The notes under the pieces: generated by a model
Told to the model about the DNA's origin: nothing
Database searches by the model: none
What the model saw: the letters and a program-made list of their open reading frames with translations, nothing else
Assembly: GCF_008629695.1 (NCBI RefSeq)
Contig: NZ_VWSH01000001.1
Location: 1,453,990 to 1,517,989 of the forward strand
Direction: 5' to 3'
DNA from: Taibaiella lutea
GTDB taxonomy: Bacteria > Bacteroidota > Bacteroidia > Chitinophagales > Chitinophagaceae
DNA length: 64,000 nt
Program-made: the position numbers and the translations under genes
Shown here: positions 31,971 to 40,835 of the stretch, piece after piece
Numbering within the stretch: position 1 is the first letter of the stretch
Layout: every line of letters begins with the position of its first letter

Positions 31971-32661
31971 CAGGAAATTATCAGGAGAAGAAATAAAGGA
32001 AATGAAGCTTTTTATCATTTCACGTTCGAAAAGATTTGAAGAGCCCAGTATCCTTATCGAAATATTGGATCACTTTGCCTGCAAGACAGAGGAAATATTA
32101 AGCGAGGATAAATCCATCTCTTTTCGTGATGCCATGCAGAAAGCGCATCATTCTTTTGGAGTAAAAGGCTTCGCTCCGATTGCAGCTGCCTGGGAGGCAC
32201 ATACATTCAAACGATATAAGGCATGGAGAAAACAAGAAATCAGAAACATAGTATTCTCACTTCATGTATTAGGCATATCAGCTTTTAGTTTGTTAGCTGC
32301 TAAAATATTTCTCATGCTCAATGCCAGTCAGTTGTTACCGACACATGGGCTTGAAATAATGCTGCCGATTATGATAATTTATTCAATCACAGTTTATCCG
32401 GTTATAACTAAAAAATCAGCCGGCAATAAACATCCGTTACTTTATGAAAAGGCACTGGAAGCCAATTATAGTATCTTCGTTATACTTGTCATTTTAATAC
32501 CATTAATAAATGATTGCGTGAACATTTCTCCTGTTGTAGGCGCTTTGGTAATCGGGACACTTACTATGACATTTGGCATCAACATGATATTAAACAGGAA
32601 TATGTTGAAGAAAGTAATGGAGGAATCTGTATTCGCAGAAAAACAATTAAGTATGCTTTAA
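31963..32661 (+). CDS. PadR-linked membrane protein, unknown function
   Basis: 232 residues. The first 90 or so are soluble and helical (EEIKEMKLFIISRSKRF, ILDHFACKTEEILSE, AMQKAHHSFGVKGFAPIAAA), resembling the HAAS / DUF1700-type region found in membrane proteins encoded next to PadR regulators; four or five membrane helices follow (from about residue 95). It overlaps padR by 8 bp and ends 2 bp before the hydrolase gene. Probably regulated by PadR. Confidence 0.65.
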   Translation: MDSRKLSGEEIKEMKLFIISRSKRFEEPSILIEILDHFACKTEEILSEDKSISFRDAMQKAHHSFGVKGFAPIAAAWEAHTFKRYKAWRKQEIRNIVFSLHVLGISAFSLLAAKIFLMLNASQLLPTHGLEIMLPIMIIYSITVYPVITKKSAGNKHPLLYEKALEANYSIFVILVILIPLINDCVNISPVVGALVIGTLTMTFGINMILNRNMLKKVMEESVFAEKQLSML

Positions 32662-32663
32662 GA

Positions 32664-33317
32664 ATGAATGCTAAAACCTATTTCATCGGTGGTATTGCGA
32701 CTGATGGGCAATTATACAGGTATCAACTGGAGCACATTCCCAATAGTGTTTACCTGCCCTTCCCCCGACATGATGTTTATGATACAATGGAAACTTATGT
32801 TCAAAAGTTTATTCCATTAATTGACACCTCAAAGCCTTTCAATATTGCAGGATGTTCTATGGGCGGGATTATGACTATGGAACTTTTAAAGCATATCCAT
32901 CCTGAAAAAGTTATTTTAATTTCTTCTGTAAAATGCAGAAAAGAAATGCCTTGGAAGTTAAGGCAGCTGAAACACACAAAACTTCACAGGTTGTTTTCAG
33001 GCAGCATGTTTATTAAGAGCATTGAATATGGGAGCCGATTTATCAAAGAAGTAAATACAACCCAACATCTGAGAGAACAGATCATTTCAATGGCAAAAAA
33101 TAACAGCCCTGATTTCCTTTATTGGTGTGTAAATGCCATCGTAAATTGGAATAGCAACTCAGATTACAGAAAGGATATTATTCATATTCACGGAACGAAT
33201 GATAAAATGTTTCCGATAAAAAATCTGAAAAATGTAATTCCTGTAGAAAAAGGGACGCATAATATGATTTTGAGCAATCCTTCCTATTTCACTGATTTTC
33301 TGCTGAAAACTTTGTAA
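32664..33317 (+). CDS. Alpha/beta hydrolase, third gene of the PadR unit
   Basis: 217 residues from ATG 32664, 2 bp past the previous stop. Nucleophile Ser in IAGCSMGGIMTM, Asp in GTNDKMFP and His in KGTHNMILS. N-terminal AKTYFIGGIATDGQLYRYQ replaces the common HG oxyanion motif with GGI. Cytosolic, with no signal peptide. Substrate unknown. The open frame further upstream (to 32514) is out of phase with the membrane protein and is spurious. Confidence 0.8.
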   Translation: MNAKTYFIGGIATDGQLYRYQLEHIPNSVYLPFPRHDVYDTMETYVQKFIPLIDTSKPFNIAGCSMGGIMTMELLKHIHPEKVILISSVKCRKEMPWKLRQLKHTKLHRLFSGSMFIKSIEYGSRFIKEVNTTQHLREQIISMAKNNSPDFLYWCVNAIVNWNSNSDYRKDIIHIHGTNDKMFPIKNLKNVIPVEKGTHNMILSNPSYFTDFLLKTL

Positions 33318-33372
33318 TATTAAATAAATATCCATGCTTATTTATTAAAATTTTCCCTTGCTGCCAATTTCT

Positions 33373-33380
33373 TATTTTTG
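33373..33380 (+). promoter_or_regulatory. -7 element of the parC promoter
   Basis: TATTTTTG, 33 bp before ATG 33413; the optimum -33 position is T-rich (TTTTCCC) without a G. Confidence 0.4.
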
Positions 33381-33412
33381 CATCCGCATTCTCAAATAAT
33401 ATTACCGGAAAG

Positions 33413-35980
33413 ATGACTGATACTGAAATCGAACATGAAGAACACAGCGCTGCGTCCATTAATAAAATGTACGAAAACTGGTTTCTGGAATATGCAAGTT
33501 ATGTAATTCTCGAAAGGGCTGTGCCGGCTATTGAAGACGGATTAAAGCCTGTACAACGCCGTATTTTCCATGCCATGAAAGAGATGGATGACGGCCGATA
33601 TAATAAAGTTGCCAATATCATCGGGCAAACCATGCAATATCATCCGCATGGCGACGCTTCGATAGGAGATGCTATCACAAATCTTGGACAAAAAGATTTG
33701 ATGATTGATATGCAGGGTAACTGGGGCGACGTGCGTACGGGTGACAGTGCAGCTGCTGCGCGTTATATTGAGGCACGTCTTTCAAAGTTTGCACTGGATG
33801 TGGCTTTCAATGGCAAGACTACGGAATGGCAATTAAGTTACGATGGCCGTAAAAATGAGCCTGTGACTTTGCCTATGAAATTTCCATTGTTACTGGCACA
33901 AGGAGCAGAAGGTATTGCCGTAGGGCTTTCCACCAAAATATTACCGCATAATTTTATTGAAATATTAGATGCTGCCATCAAACATCTGAAAGGCAGAAAA
34001 TTTGAATTATATCCCGATTTTCAAACCGGCGGTATGATTGATGTAAGCAATTACAATGATGGTAACCGGGGCGGAAAAGTGAGGGTAAGAGTACATATTG
34101 AGGAATTGGACAAAAAGACTTTATTGATTAAATCAGTTCCTTATGGCGTAACAACACAGCAGTTAATTGACAGTGTACTTAAAGCAAATGACAGCGGTAA
34201 GATCAAAATAAAAAGCATTGTTGACAATACGGCGAAAGACGTAGAACTATCCGTACAACTGGCCCCGGGGGTTTCGAGTGACCAGACGATTGATGCGTTG
34301 TATGCTTTTACTGATTGTGAAATTTCTATTTCTCCGAATGCCTGTATAATTGTTGCCGACAAGCCAAACTTCGTTGGCGCAACAGAACTATTGAAACATT
34401 CTGTTGAACACACGAAAGATTTATTGAAAAGTGAGCTGGAAATCAAATTGAGAGAACTGGAAGATGACTGGCATTATTCCTCACTTGAAAAGATTTTCAT
34501 CGAAAAGCGCATCTATCGCGACATCGAAGAAGAAACAACCTGGGAAGGTGTTTTGAAAGCTATAGATAAAGGTTTGTCTCCTTATAAGAAATTGTTCAGA
34601 AGAGCAATCACACAAGAAGATATTACAAAGCTTACAGAAATAAGAATCAAACGTATTTCTAAATTCGATTCGTTTAAAGCGGATGAACATATCAAGGCAA
34701 CGGAAGATAATATTGCCCAGACCAAACATCATATTGAACATCTTACAGACTTTGCAATTGCATATTATGAAAATATTCTAAAGAAATATGGCAAAGGCAA
34801 AGAGCGTCAAACCGAAATAAAAATATTCGATACCATTCAGGCTACAAAGGTTGCCATTGCCAATGCAAAATTGTATGTGAATTACAAAGAAGGTTTTATT
34901 GGAACAGGACTGAAAAAGGATGAATTTGTTTGTGACTGTTCTGATATTGATGATATCATTGTATTCCGCAAAGACGGGACAATGATTATTACTAAGGTGG
35001 CAGATAAAACATTTGTTGGAAAAGACATTTTACATTTGGCTGTTTTCAAAAGAAATGATGAACGCACAACTTACAACATGATGTATATGGACGGGGGAAG
35101 TGGTGTTGTGTATGCAAAACGTTTTAATGTCACCGGCATTACTCGCGATAAAGAATACGATTTAACCAAGGGCAATAAAGGCAGCAAAGTTTTATACTTC
35201 AGTGCCAATGCCAATGGAGAAGCAGAGGTAGTGAGTGTTACACTTTCACCGGGCAGCAGCGCAAGGGTGAAAGTTTTTGATTATTATTTTGAAGAACTTA
35301 TCATTAAAGGCCGCAGTTCGCAAGGCAACCAGGTTACTAAATATCCGATACGCCAGGTTAAGTTCAAAGAGCAGGGTCGCAGCACGCTTTCTGCTCCAAA
35401 GATATGGTATGACAATCAGGTTGGCCGTTTGAATACGGATGGCTATGGCAAATTACTGGGCAGTTTTGAACAGGATGACAGAATTATTGTTTTCTACAAA
35501 GATGGCCAATATGAGTTGACTGACTTTGATTTGGGCAATCGCTATGAAGTATCACAAATTGTGCGGATTGAAAAATTCAACCCTGAAAAAGTTATTACAG
35601 CTGTATATTATGATGCAGACAAAACACAGTACAGTGTCAAAAGATTCCATATTGAAACGCAAACATTGAAAAGCAAATTTTTGTTTATAAAAGAAGGCGC
35701 TAAAAACAAACTGGAGTTAGTTACAACAGATCCCGAGCCTGTGGTAACATTAAAATTGGGTAAGAAAAAATCGGACGCAAGAGAGGAAGTGGTTGATTTA
35801 ACGGAAAAGGTAGGCGTAAGCGGATGGAAGGCTGTAGGTAATAAGCTTTGCGATAAAGACTTACTGGAGATTGTCTTTGAAGAGAAAGAACCGGAACCTG
35901 ATAAAGATGAAAGTGCCGCAGAGAATGTGCCTCATAAAGAAAGAAAAGAAACCAATGATGATGCACCAACGCTTTTTTAA
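33413..35980 (+). CDS. parC: DNA topoisomerase IV subunit A (Bacteroidota type)
   Basis: 855 residues. Type IIA breakage-reunion subunit. N-terminal winged helix and tower: ENWFLEYASYVILERAVPAI, QRRIFHAMKEMDDGR, YHPHGDASIGDAI, and the active Tyr Y118 in AAAARYIEARLSKFA. The C-terminal beta-pinwheel (about 520-790) is present. The QRRIF/YIEARL pattern fits the Bacteroidota ParC rather than GyrA (which has QGNFGS...GQRRYTEAR). Acts with ParE to decatenate chromosomes; parE is not in the window. Confidence 0.92.
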   Translation: MTDTEIEHEEHSAASINKMYENWFLEYASYVILERAVPAIEDGLKPVQRRIFHAMKEMDDGRYNKVANIIGQTMQYHPHGDASIGDAITNLGQKDLMIDMQGNWGDVRTGDSAAAARYIEARLSKFALDVAFNGKTTEWQLSYDGRKNEPVTLPMKFPLLLAQGAEGIAVGLSTKILPHNFIEILDAAIKHLKGRKFELYPDFQTGGMIDVSNYNDGNRGGKVRVRVHIEELDKKTLLIKSVPYGVTTQQLIDSVLKANDSGKIKIKSIVDNTAKDVELSVQLAPGVSSDQTIDALYAFTDCEISISPNACIIVADKPNFVGATELLKHSVEHTKDLLKSELEIKLRELEDDWHYSSLEKIFIEKRIYRDIEEETTWEGVLKAIDKGLSPYKKLFRRAITQEDITKLTEIRIKRISKFDSFKADEHIKATEDNIAQTKHHIEHLTDFAIAYYENILKKYGKGKERQTEIKIFDTIQATKVAIANAKLYVNYKEGFIGTGLKKDEFVCDCSDIDDIIVFRKDGTMIITKVADKTFVGKDILHLAVFKRNDERTTYNMMYMDGGSGVVYAKRFNVTGITRDKEYDLTKGNKGSKVLYFSANANGEAEVVSVTLSPGSSARVKVFDYYFEELIIKGRSSQGNQVTKYPIRQVKFKEQGRSTLSAPKIWYDNQVGRLNTDGYGKLLGSFEQDDRIIVFYKDGQYELTDFDLGNRYEVSQIVRIEKFNPEKVITAVYYDADKTQYSVKRFHIETQTLKSKFLFIKEGAKNKLELVTTDPEPVVTLKLGKKKSDAREEVVDLTEKVGVSGWKAVGNKLCDKDLLEIVFEEKEPEPDKDESAAENVPHKERKETNDDAPTLF

Positions 35981-36133
35981 GGGAGCTCCGAAATATTTTC
36001 AGCTGATTTTGCTTAAAATATTTATTTCGACAATACCTGAGAAAGCATATTGGTGTTCTCAACAACAACGATTAACTTCACAATTGCATTGAAAAGAAAC
36101 CGGCTTTTTGAAGCCGGAGCGATACATTAAAAG

Positions 36134-36745
36134 ATGAAAAAAATTGAACTTGAAATAGTGGCTTTGTCAAGCAGCGTAACCCAAACACATTCATACGCTG
36201 TTGTACTTGGTGAGATTAATGGCCTTCGACGTTTACCTATTGTAATTGGCGCGTTTGAAGCACAGGCAATCGTAGTTGCGTTAGAACGCATAAAGCCCAG
36301 CCGTCCGCTTACGCACGATCTTTTCTATAATTTTATGCTGTCCTTCAATATTGAATTGAAAGAGGTATTGATTTACAAACTGGAAGAAGGCATTTTCTTT
36401 GCACAATTAGTTTGCACCAACGGGAAAGAAACCATTGAAATTGATTCAAGAACTTCTGATGCTATGGCGTTGGCGGTCCGCATCGGTTGCCCCATTTTTA
36501 CTTACGAAAACATATTGGATGCTGCAGGTTTGTTCATGGATCAGACAAATGCACCAAAACCTTCTGCATCGGGAGATATCAATGAAGAAACGATAGAAGA
36601 AATTGAAGAAAGCACTGCTTCCGATTTAAAATCATTGACTTTAGATGAATTAAACGATTTGTTGCATCAGGTTTTGGAAAGCGAAGATTACATGAAAGCC
36701 ATTGCCATAAGAGATGAAATAAAGCACAGAACAGGTAAGGAATAA
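36134..36745 (+). CDS. Bifunctional nuclease-family (BFN/DUF151) protein with C-terminal UvrB/UvrC motif
   Basis: 203 residues. BFN core 1-135: LRRLPIVIGAFEAQAIVVALE, RPLTHDLFYNFMLSF, ETIEIDSRTSDAMALAVRIGCPI. After an acidic linker the C-terminus (LDELNDLLHQVLESEDYMKA, IAIRDEIKHR) matches the UVR motif of UvrB/UvrC. BFN proteins were described as DNase/RNase or fold partners; the UVR motif fused to it suggests a link to nucleic-acid or ATPase partners. Preceded by a short CCGGCTT hairpin (36100-36117) in the leader. Confidence 0.85.
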   Translation: MKKIELEIVALSSSVTQTHSYAVVLGEINGLRRLPIVIGAFEAQAIVVALERIKPSRPLTHDLFYNFMLSFNIELKEVLIYKLEEGIFFAQLVCTNGKETIEIDSRTSDAMALAVRIGCPIFTYENILDAAGLFMDQTNAPKPSASGDINEETIEEIEESTASDLKSLTLDELNDLLHQVLESEDYMKAIAIRDEIKHRTGKE

Positions 36746-36761
36746 AATACCAAAGAAATAT

Positions 36762-36803
36762 AACAAAGAAAGGGTTTGCAATAATGCAAACCCTTTCTTT
36801 GTT
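36762..36803. terminator. Bidirectional terminator, 19-bp perfect stem
   Basis: AACAAAGAAAGGGTTTGCA (36762-36780) pairs perfectly with 36785-36803 around ATAA. It serves the convergent BFN gene and the T9SS protein gene. Confidence 0.85.
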
Positions 36804-36816
36804 CATACGATTACAT

Positions 36817-38571
36817 TTATCTTCTGATTTCAAATTTTTGAATTACAGAGCCTTTATCAGTATTAATTTTCATGGAATAGATACCATTTGATAATTGAGT
36901 TACCCGAAGCGTAATACCTGATGCCGAAACAGTATAAGGCAATCTGATTTTTTGTCCTAAAATATTGAAGACTTCTATGTCCTCTATTTTTAAGGCATTA
37001 TCAAACGTAACATTTACAGTTTCATTTGCAGGATTAGGATAGAAACTAAATACATCTTTCAAAGCAGTATTACCAATACCTGTAGTACTTGCCGCATCAT
37101 AAACGTCCACTGTTCTCTGACGATACGAGTTGGAAGTTGAATCACAATCTCCCACCATAGTCAGGTGAACTGTATAAATCCCGTTATGAGCATAAGTATG
37201 TTGCTGGAAAAAGCCCAAAGCTACAGGAGAGCCATCGCCAAAATCCCACTGATATTCTGTAGCGAAAAGCGCTCCCAAAACATTAAATGTATAAGTGGCA
37301 GGAGAACCTTTCACGGCATTAATCTCGCCCAATGGGAAGCTCTTAATAGTAATGCTCACATTATCTGTTGCTGTACAATTAAATTCGTTAGTAACAACAA
37401 CAGCATAATTACCTGTTTCGCCAACATCACGTGTTTGCGCAGTAAATCCGTCATTCCACAAATAAGTGCTGCCTGCATTTCCTGCATCTAAAGTAATAAT
37501 AACCCCGGGGCAGACAATTGTATCATTGCCGAGATTCACAATCGGAAGCGGATTATGATTTACTATAACAGTATCACTCTTTTTGCAATTTCCGATACCG
37601 GTTACCGTAACAAAATAAGTACCGGGCGCATTTACTGTTCTTGTAATATTTGTGCTTCCATTGTCCCATAAATAAGCATAGGACCCGCCTGCATTAAGCG
37701 TCACAGGTACATTTGAACATACTGTAACATTTGGCCCAAGATTAACCGAAGGAACAGGATAAATAGTAGCGGTCACGGCCGTTCTCGGACTTTCACAAAA
37801 AGGCGTTATATTTCGTTTTGCGGAAACATAATACGTAGTCGTTGTACTTAATGATGGTGTGGTAAATGAATTCCCTGTAGTCAACAGATTGCCTCCGGCG
37901 GGAGCATCATACCATTGAACCGTCGCATTGCCGGTACATGTAGCGTTTAACGGAACGGTACCCGGACCACAACTACTACTGTCATGCTTCGACAATATCA
38001 TAGCACCGATACATCCGGTATTTATCTGAGGATTAACGAGTGCAAGATCTTCTTGCCCCGATATCTGAAAAATATAGGTCGTATTAGGAAGTGCATCAAG
38101 TGTAGGTTTAATAACCCATTCCATTTCCGTTCGTGCTGCATCTCCCAGATTCATAGAGGAAGGTCCGGCACTACCGGCAATAATATGCCCTGCAACAAAT
38201 GTTCCGAAAGTAGTGGAGCCCATCTGATTGGTGGTTGCCTGATTATTTGATACATTGAGGCTTGTAGTATAGGCAAAAGCCTGACCTGCACTATTGTCCA
38301 TAACGGTCCAGGTACTTCCGTTATCCGAAGAATATTCCAAAGTATTTTCTACAATTGAAATATCACCGTCAGCATTGTCATTATCCAATTCCAGACGCAG
38401 CCTGAACCTTGAAGTGTCATTTACGGTAATTGGTGTGTTCTCTGCTGCTTTCCATGTAGCAGTGGTTTCGTTTCCATCATCATTCCGCCACCTGTATTTA
38501 GTTTGCCGTAAGGATGCAAACATTTGGGTTGCGAAAAGTAAAAAGAGTAAAGAAAGTAACAATTTTTTCAT
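36817..38571 (-). CDS. T9SS-secreted multidomain protein (Ig-like/PKD domains, type A sorting tail)
   Basis: 584 residues from ATG 38571 (a TTG nine bases upstream is rejected). Signal peptide (KKLLLSLLFLLFATQMFA); a beta-rich N-terminal region about 20-190; Ig-like/SprB-like repeats with CxG-type Cys and TYYVSAKR, VNLGPNVTVCSN, VNLGNDTIVCPG; a PKD domain (YQWDFGDGSPVALG, NGIYTVHLTMVGDC); and the type A C-terminal domain FYPNPANETVNVTFDNAL ending QKFEIRR. Secreted through the T9SS to the surface or outside. Role (adhesion, binding) is inferred only. Confidence 0.88.
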   Translation of the reverse strand: MKKLLLSLLFLLFATQMFASLRQTKYRWRNDDGNETTATWKAAENTPITVNDTSRFRLRLELDNDNADGDISIVENTLEYSSDNGSTWTVMDNSAGQAFAYTTSLNVSNNQATTNQMGSTTFGTFVAGHIIAGSAGPSSMNLGDAARTEMEWVIKPTLDALPNTTYIFQISGQEDLALVNPQINTGCIGAMILSKHDSSSCGPGTVPLNATCTGNATVQWYDAPAGGNLLTTGNSFTTPSLSTTTTYYVSAKRNITPFCESPRTAVTATIYPVPSVNLGPNVTVCSNVPVTLNAGGSYAYLWDNGSTNITRTVNAPGTYFVTVTGIGNCKKSDTVIVNHNPLPIVNLGNDTIVCPGVIITLDAGNAGSTYLWNDGFTAQTRDVGETGNYAVVVTNEFNCTATDNVSITIKSFPLGEINAVKGSPATYTFNVLGALFATEYQWDFGDGSPVALGFFQQHTYAHNGIYTVHLTMVGDCDSTSNSYRQRTVDVYDAASTTGIGNTALKDVFSFYPNPANETVNVTFDNALKIEDIEVFNILGQKIRLPYTVSASGITLRVTQLSNGIYSMKINTDKGSVIQKFEIRR

Positions 38572-38592
38572 ATTGGGCAAAATTTGATTTGA

Positions 38593-40104
38593 TTACTTAA
38601 AGAGAAATCTAAGAGAGGCAAATATGATTGTCAATATACAAAGAACAATCAACATAAAGTTAGGAATTTTTGATATTAAACTTCTATAATCATTCTTTGT
38701 TAACACTATTTTGGATACAAACCCTTCGTCGCTTTGCTTTGAGTCTGTAATAACTCCGGTAGCGGCAATTTTTCCTGAAATACCTAAGTTGCTGTTGACA
38801 GCAATATCCCGCCTCACTTCAACGGCTCGTAAGCGGGCACTATTGAAATGAAAGTCTTTCATAAATGACACTTCGCTAAACCATCCATCGTTGCTGATAT
38901 TCACCAAATAATCAGCATCATTTCTTACCATGTCAATTGCGGAGGCAGCAACAAAGGCTTCGTTGCATATCAAGACACCAATTTTGCCTTTCGGAGTTGG
39001 CAATGGCACTGTCGAACTTCCTTCTTTCGCATAAAAACCGTCTGTACTGTTTAAAAAAGGCAATAAAAAAAATGATATTGGTTTTTCGGCAAGGCTCAGC
39101 AAAAAACGCTTATCGTACCGGCCCGAGACTTTCCCGTCAGGTAATATACAGTACGCAGAATTATAAACTGCGTTACTGTCATAAACAGAATTCATGCCTA
39201 AAATCTGAATAGTATTTGCAGCACCGGCATTCTTCATTACTTCCTGTACAAATGCGTCGTCCGGTTTATAAGTCCAGGGGACGGCAGATTCTGTCCATAC
39301 GACAACATCCGGTTTTAAAGCATTGGCTTGTTGATTAAGAGCCAATAAATTTTTAACCATCTGCGGACCGTTGTTATTATTCCATTTTTCTTCAGGGGCA
39401 GTATTTTCACACATGATTGCAATAGAAACTGTTTTAGATTCATTGCTTTCATTTAATCCTTCTGCATGTTTGAATAATAAAAAGCAACAGCCTAAATAGC
39501 AGGCAAAGAAGGCTGCAGGCTTCCATAATTGTTTCATACCTGATTTCACTAAAAGTAATCCTGCCCAGGTGTTGATAAAGACAACCAGAAAACTTAACAG
39601 ATATAATCCACCCCATTCGGCAGGTTGAATAAAATACAGATTGCTCACCAAAAGATTTCCCATCTGAAATCCAAACCACGGCATTCCATTAAAAATATAG
39701 GCAAGAACCCATTCAGACAAGCTCCATAAAGCGGCTAATAAAACAGCATTTACCCATGCCGGATATTTTTCCTTTTTCAACAAGGAAAACAAGAATAAAA
39801 CACCTCCAAAAAATAAAGCACTTATAAGTATTGCAACCAAACTAAACAGCCAGCCAAGCATAGAAGTATCACCCACAAAACTTGAAATAATTTTGGGGAA
39901 CGGATAAAAGGTTGCGATACCCACAATTGTACCATAAAGAAGGCCGGCCCTGAATAATGAATGTTTACCGGAATGGTTCATACCATAAATAAGCGGGATA
40001 AGGCAAACCCAGGCTAATAGTGAAACACCATTGTAAAAAATAATAACATACAGTATAGCGGATATCGATACAAACAGATTATGCTTTGTAAAAAGGGTTT
40101 TCAT
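38593..40104 (-). CDS. lnt: Apolipoprotein N-acyltransferase
   Basis: 503 residues. Seven or eight membrane helices (1-210) followed by the nitrilase-fold domain: catalytic Glu in VVWTESAVPW, Lys in YDKRFLLSLAE, Cys in GVLICNEAF. Lnt adds the third acyl chain to lipoproteins, here needed for the many SLB/lipoproteins of this organism. It lies 21 bp upstream of the T9SS protein gene, likely one transcript, though function-wise unrelated. Confidence 0.93.
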   Translation of the reverse strand: MKTLFTKHNLFVSISAILYVIIFYNGVSLLAWVCLIPLIYGMNHSGKHSLFRAGLLYGTIVGIATFYPFPKIISSFVGDTSMLGWLFSLVAILISALFFGGVLFLFSLLKKEKYPAWVNAVLLAALWSLSEWVLAYIFNGMPWFGFQMGNLLVSNLYFIQPAEWGGLYLLSFLVVFINTWAGLLLVKSGMKQLWKPAAFFACYLGCCFLLFKHAEGLNESNESKTVSIAIMCENTAPEEKWNNNNGPQMVKNLLALNQQANALKPDVVVWTESAVPWTYKPDDAFVQEVMKNAGAANTIQILGMNSVYDSNAVYNSAYCILPDGKVSGRYDKRFLLSLAEKPISFFLLPFLNSTDGFYAKEGSSTVPLPTPKGKIGVLICNEAFVAASAIDMVRNDADYLVNISNDGWFSEVSFMKDFHFNSARLRAVEVRRDIAVNSNLGISGKIAATGVITDSKQSDEGFVSKIVLTKNDYRSLISKIPNFMLIVLCILTIIFASLRFLFK

Positions 40105-40260
40105 AGAGAATTATTTAACTGAAACTATGCTTTTGCAATGGCAGATTGAACCCTCAAATTAAGCATTGATTTCGCTGAATAAAAATTTACAGGAAAATAT
40201 TTTCTAAAGGCGAGTATGGAATTCCAAAAACAAATGCATCCTGTAATAAAATCAAAAATC

Positions 40261-40791
40261 ATGACAAATAAGATAAGTATTCCAAAACCATGCCACGAAG
40301 ACTGGAACAATATGTCGCAGGAAGCACAAGGCAGGCACTGTATGGCCTGCAGTAAAACAGTTATAGATTTCACGGATTGGGATGAACATCAGATACTCAG
40401 CTATCTTGAAAACAGAAACAATGGAAAGGTTTGCGGACGTTTTAATGCTTCGCAACTGGAAGCTACGCAGGATCGTGAAAATATCTTTCCGGTTATTCTG
40501 AAAAGCAATATTTCCATTCTTAAAAAGATTGCGGCCATTGTTTTGCTTTGTTTTGGTGTAATGTCGTCCACACAAAGTTCAGGGCAAGAAAAGATGGGAA
40601 AGGTAAAATGTATAGAACAACCTGCGCAAGTAAAATTATTAGGAGAACCTGCCGTCATGCAAACCGATTCAACAAAACAGGTGCATATAGACACCACAAA
40701 ATATGAACCTCAAATTATGGGAATGATAAAGCCATATCAGCCACCCAAGAAAACAAAAATGCTAAAAAAATCAGCACCTGAAAAACAATAA
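40261..40791 (+). CDS. Bacteroidota Cys-motif, single-pass membrane protein
   Basis: 176 residues from ATG 40261 (an ATG at 40216 in frame gives 15 more). The cytosolic N-terminus reads KISIPKPCHEDWNNM, then GRHCMACSKTVIDFT and KVCGRFNASQLEA: the four-Cys PCHxxW/HCxxCxKTVxDF/VCGRF pattern is widespread in Bacteroidota and resembles a metal or Fe-S site. A single helix (KIAAIVLLCFGVMS) and a Pro/Lys-rich periplasmic tail follow. Function not known; family members are linked to TonB-type or carboxypeptidase-like tails. Confidence 0.65.
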   Translation: MTNKISIPKPCHEDWNNMSQEAQGRHCMACSKTVIDFTDWDEHQILSYLENRNNGKVCGRFNASQLEATQDRENIFPVILKSNISILKKIAAIVLLCFGVMSSTQSSGQEKMGKVKCIEQPAQVKLLGEPAVMQTDSTKQVHIDTTKYEPQIMGMIKPYQPPKKTKMLKKSAPEKQ

Positions 40792-40797
40792 ATAAGC

Positions 40798-40835
40798 CAC
40801 CTCTGATATCCGGTGAGCAATGGATATCAGAGGTG
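40798..40835. other. 14-bp perfect inverted repeat overlapping the chrA stop
   Basis: CACCTCTGATATCC (40798-40811) pairs perfectly with 40822-40835 with a 10-nt loop. No clean T-run, but it lies between convergent genes and may stop transcription from both sides. Confidence 0.55.

Noticed and set aside
32514-32663. Longer form of the PadR-unit hydrolase
   Set aside because: The extra part is an out-of-frame reading of the membrane protein gene; ATG 32664 follows its stop by 2 bp.
36100-36117. CCGGCTT-TTTG-AAGCCGG hairpin as a terminator of parC
   Set aside because: There is no U-tract after it and it sits in the BFN leader; it may be a structured leader only.
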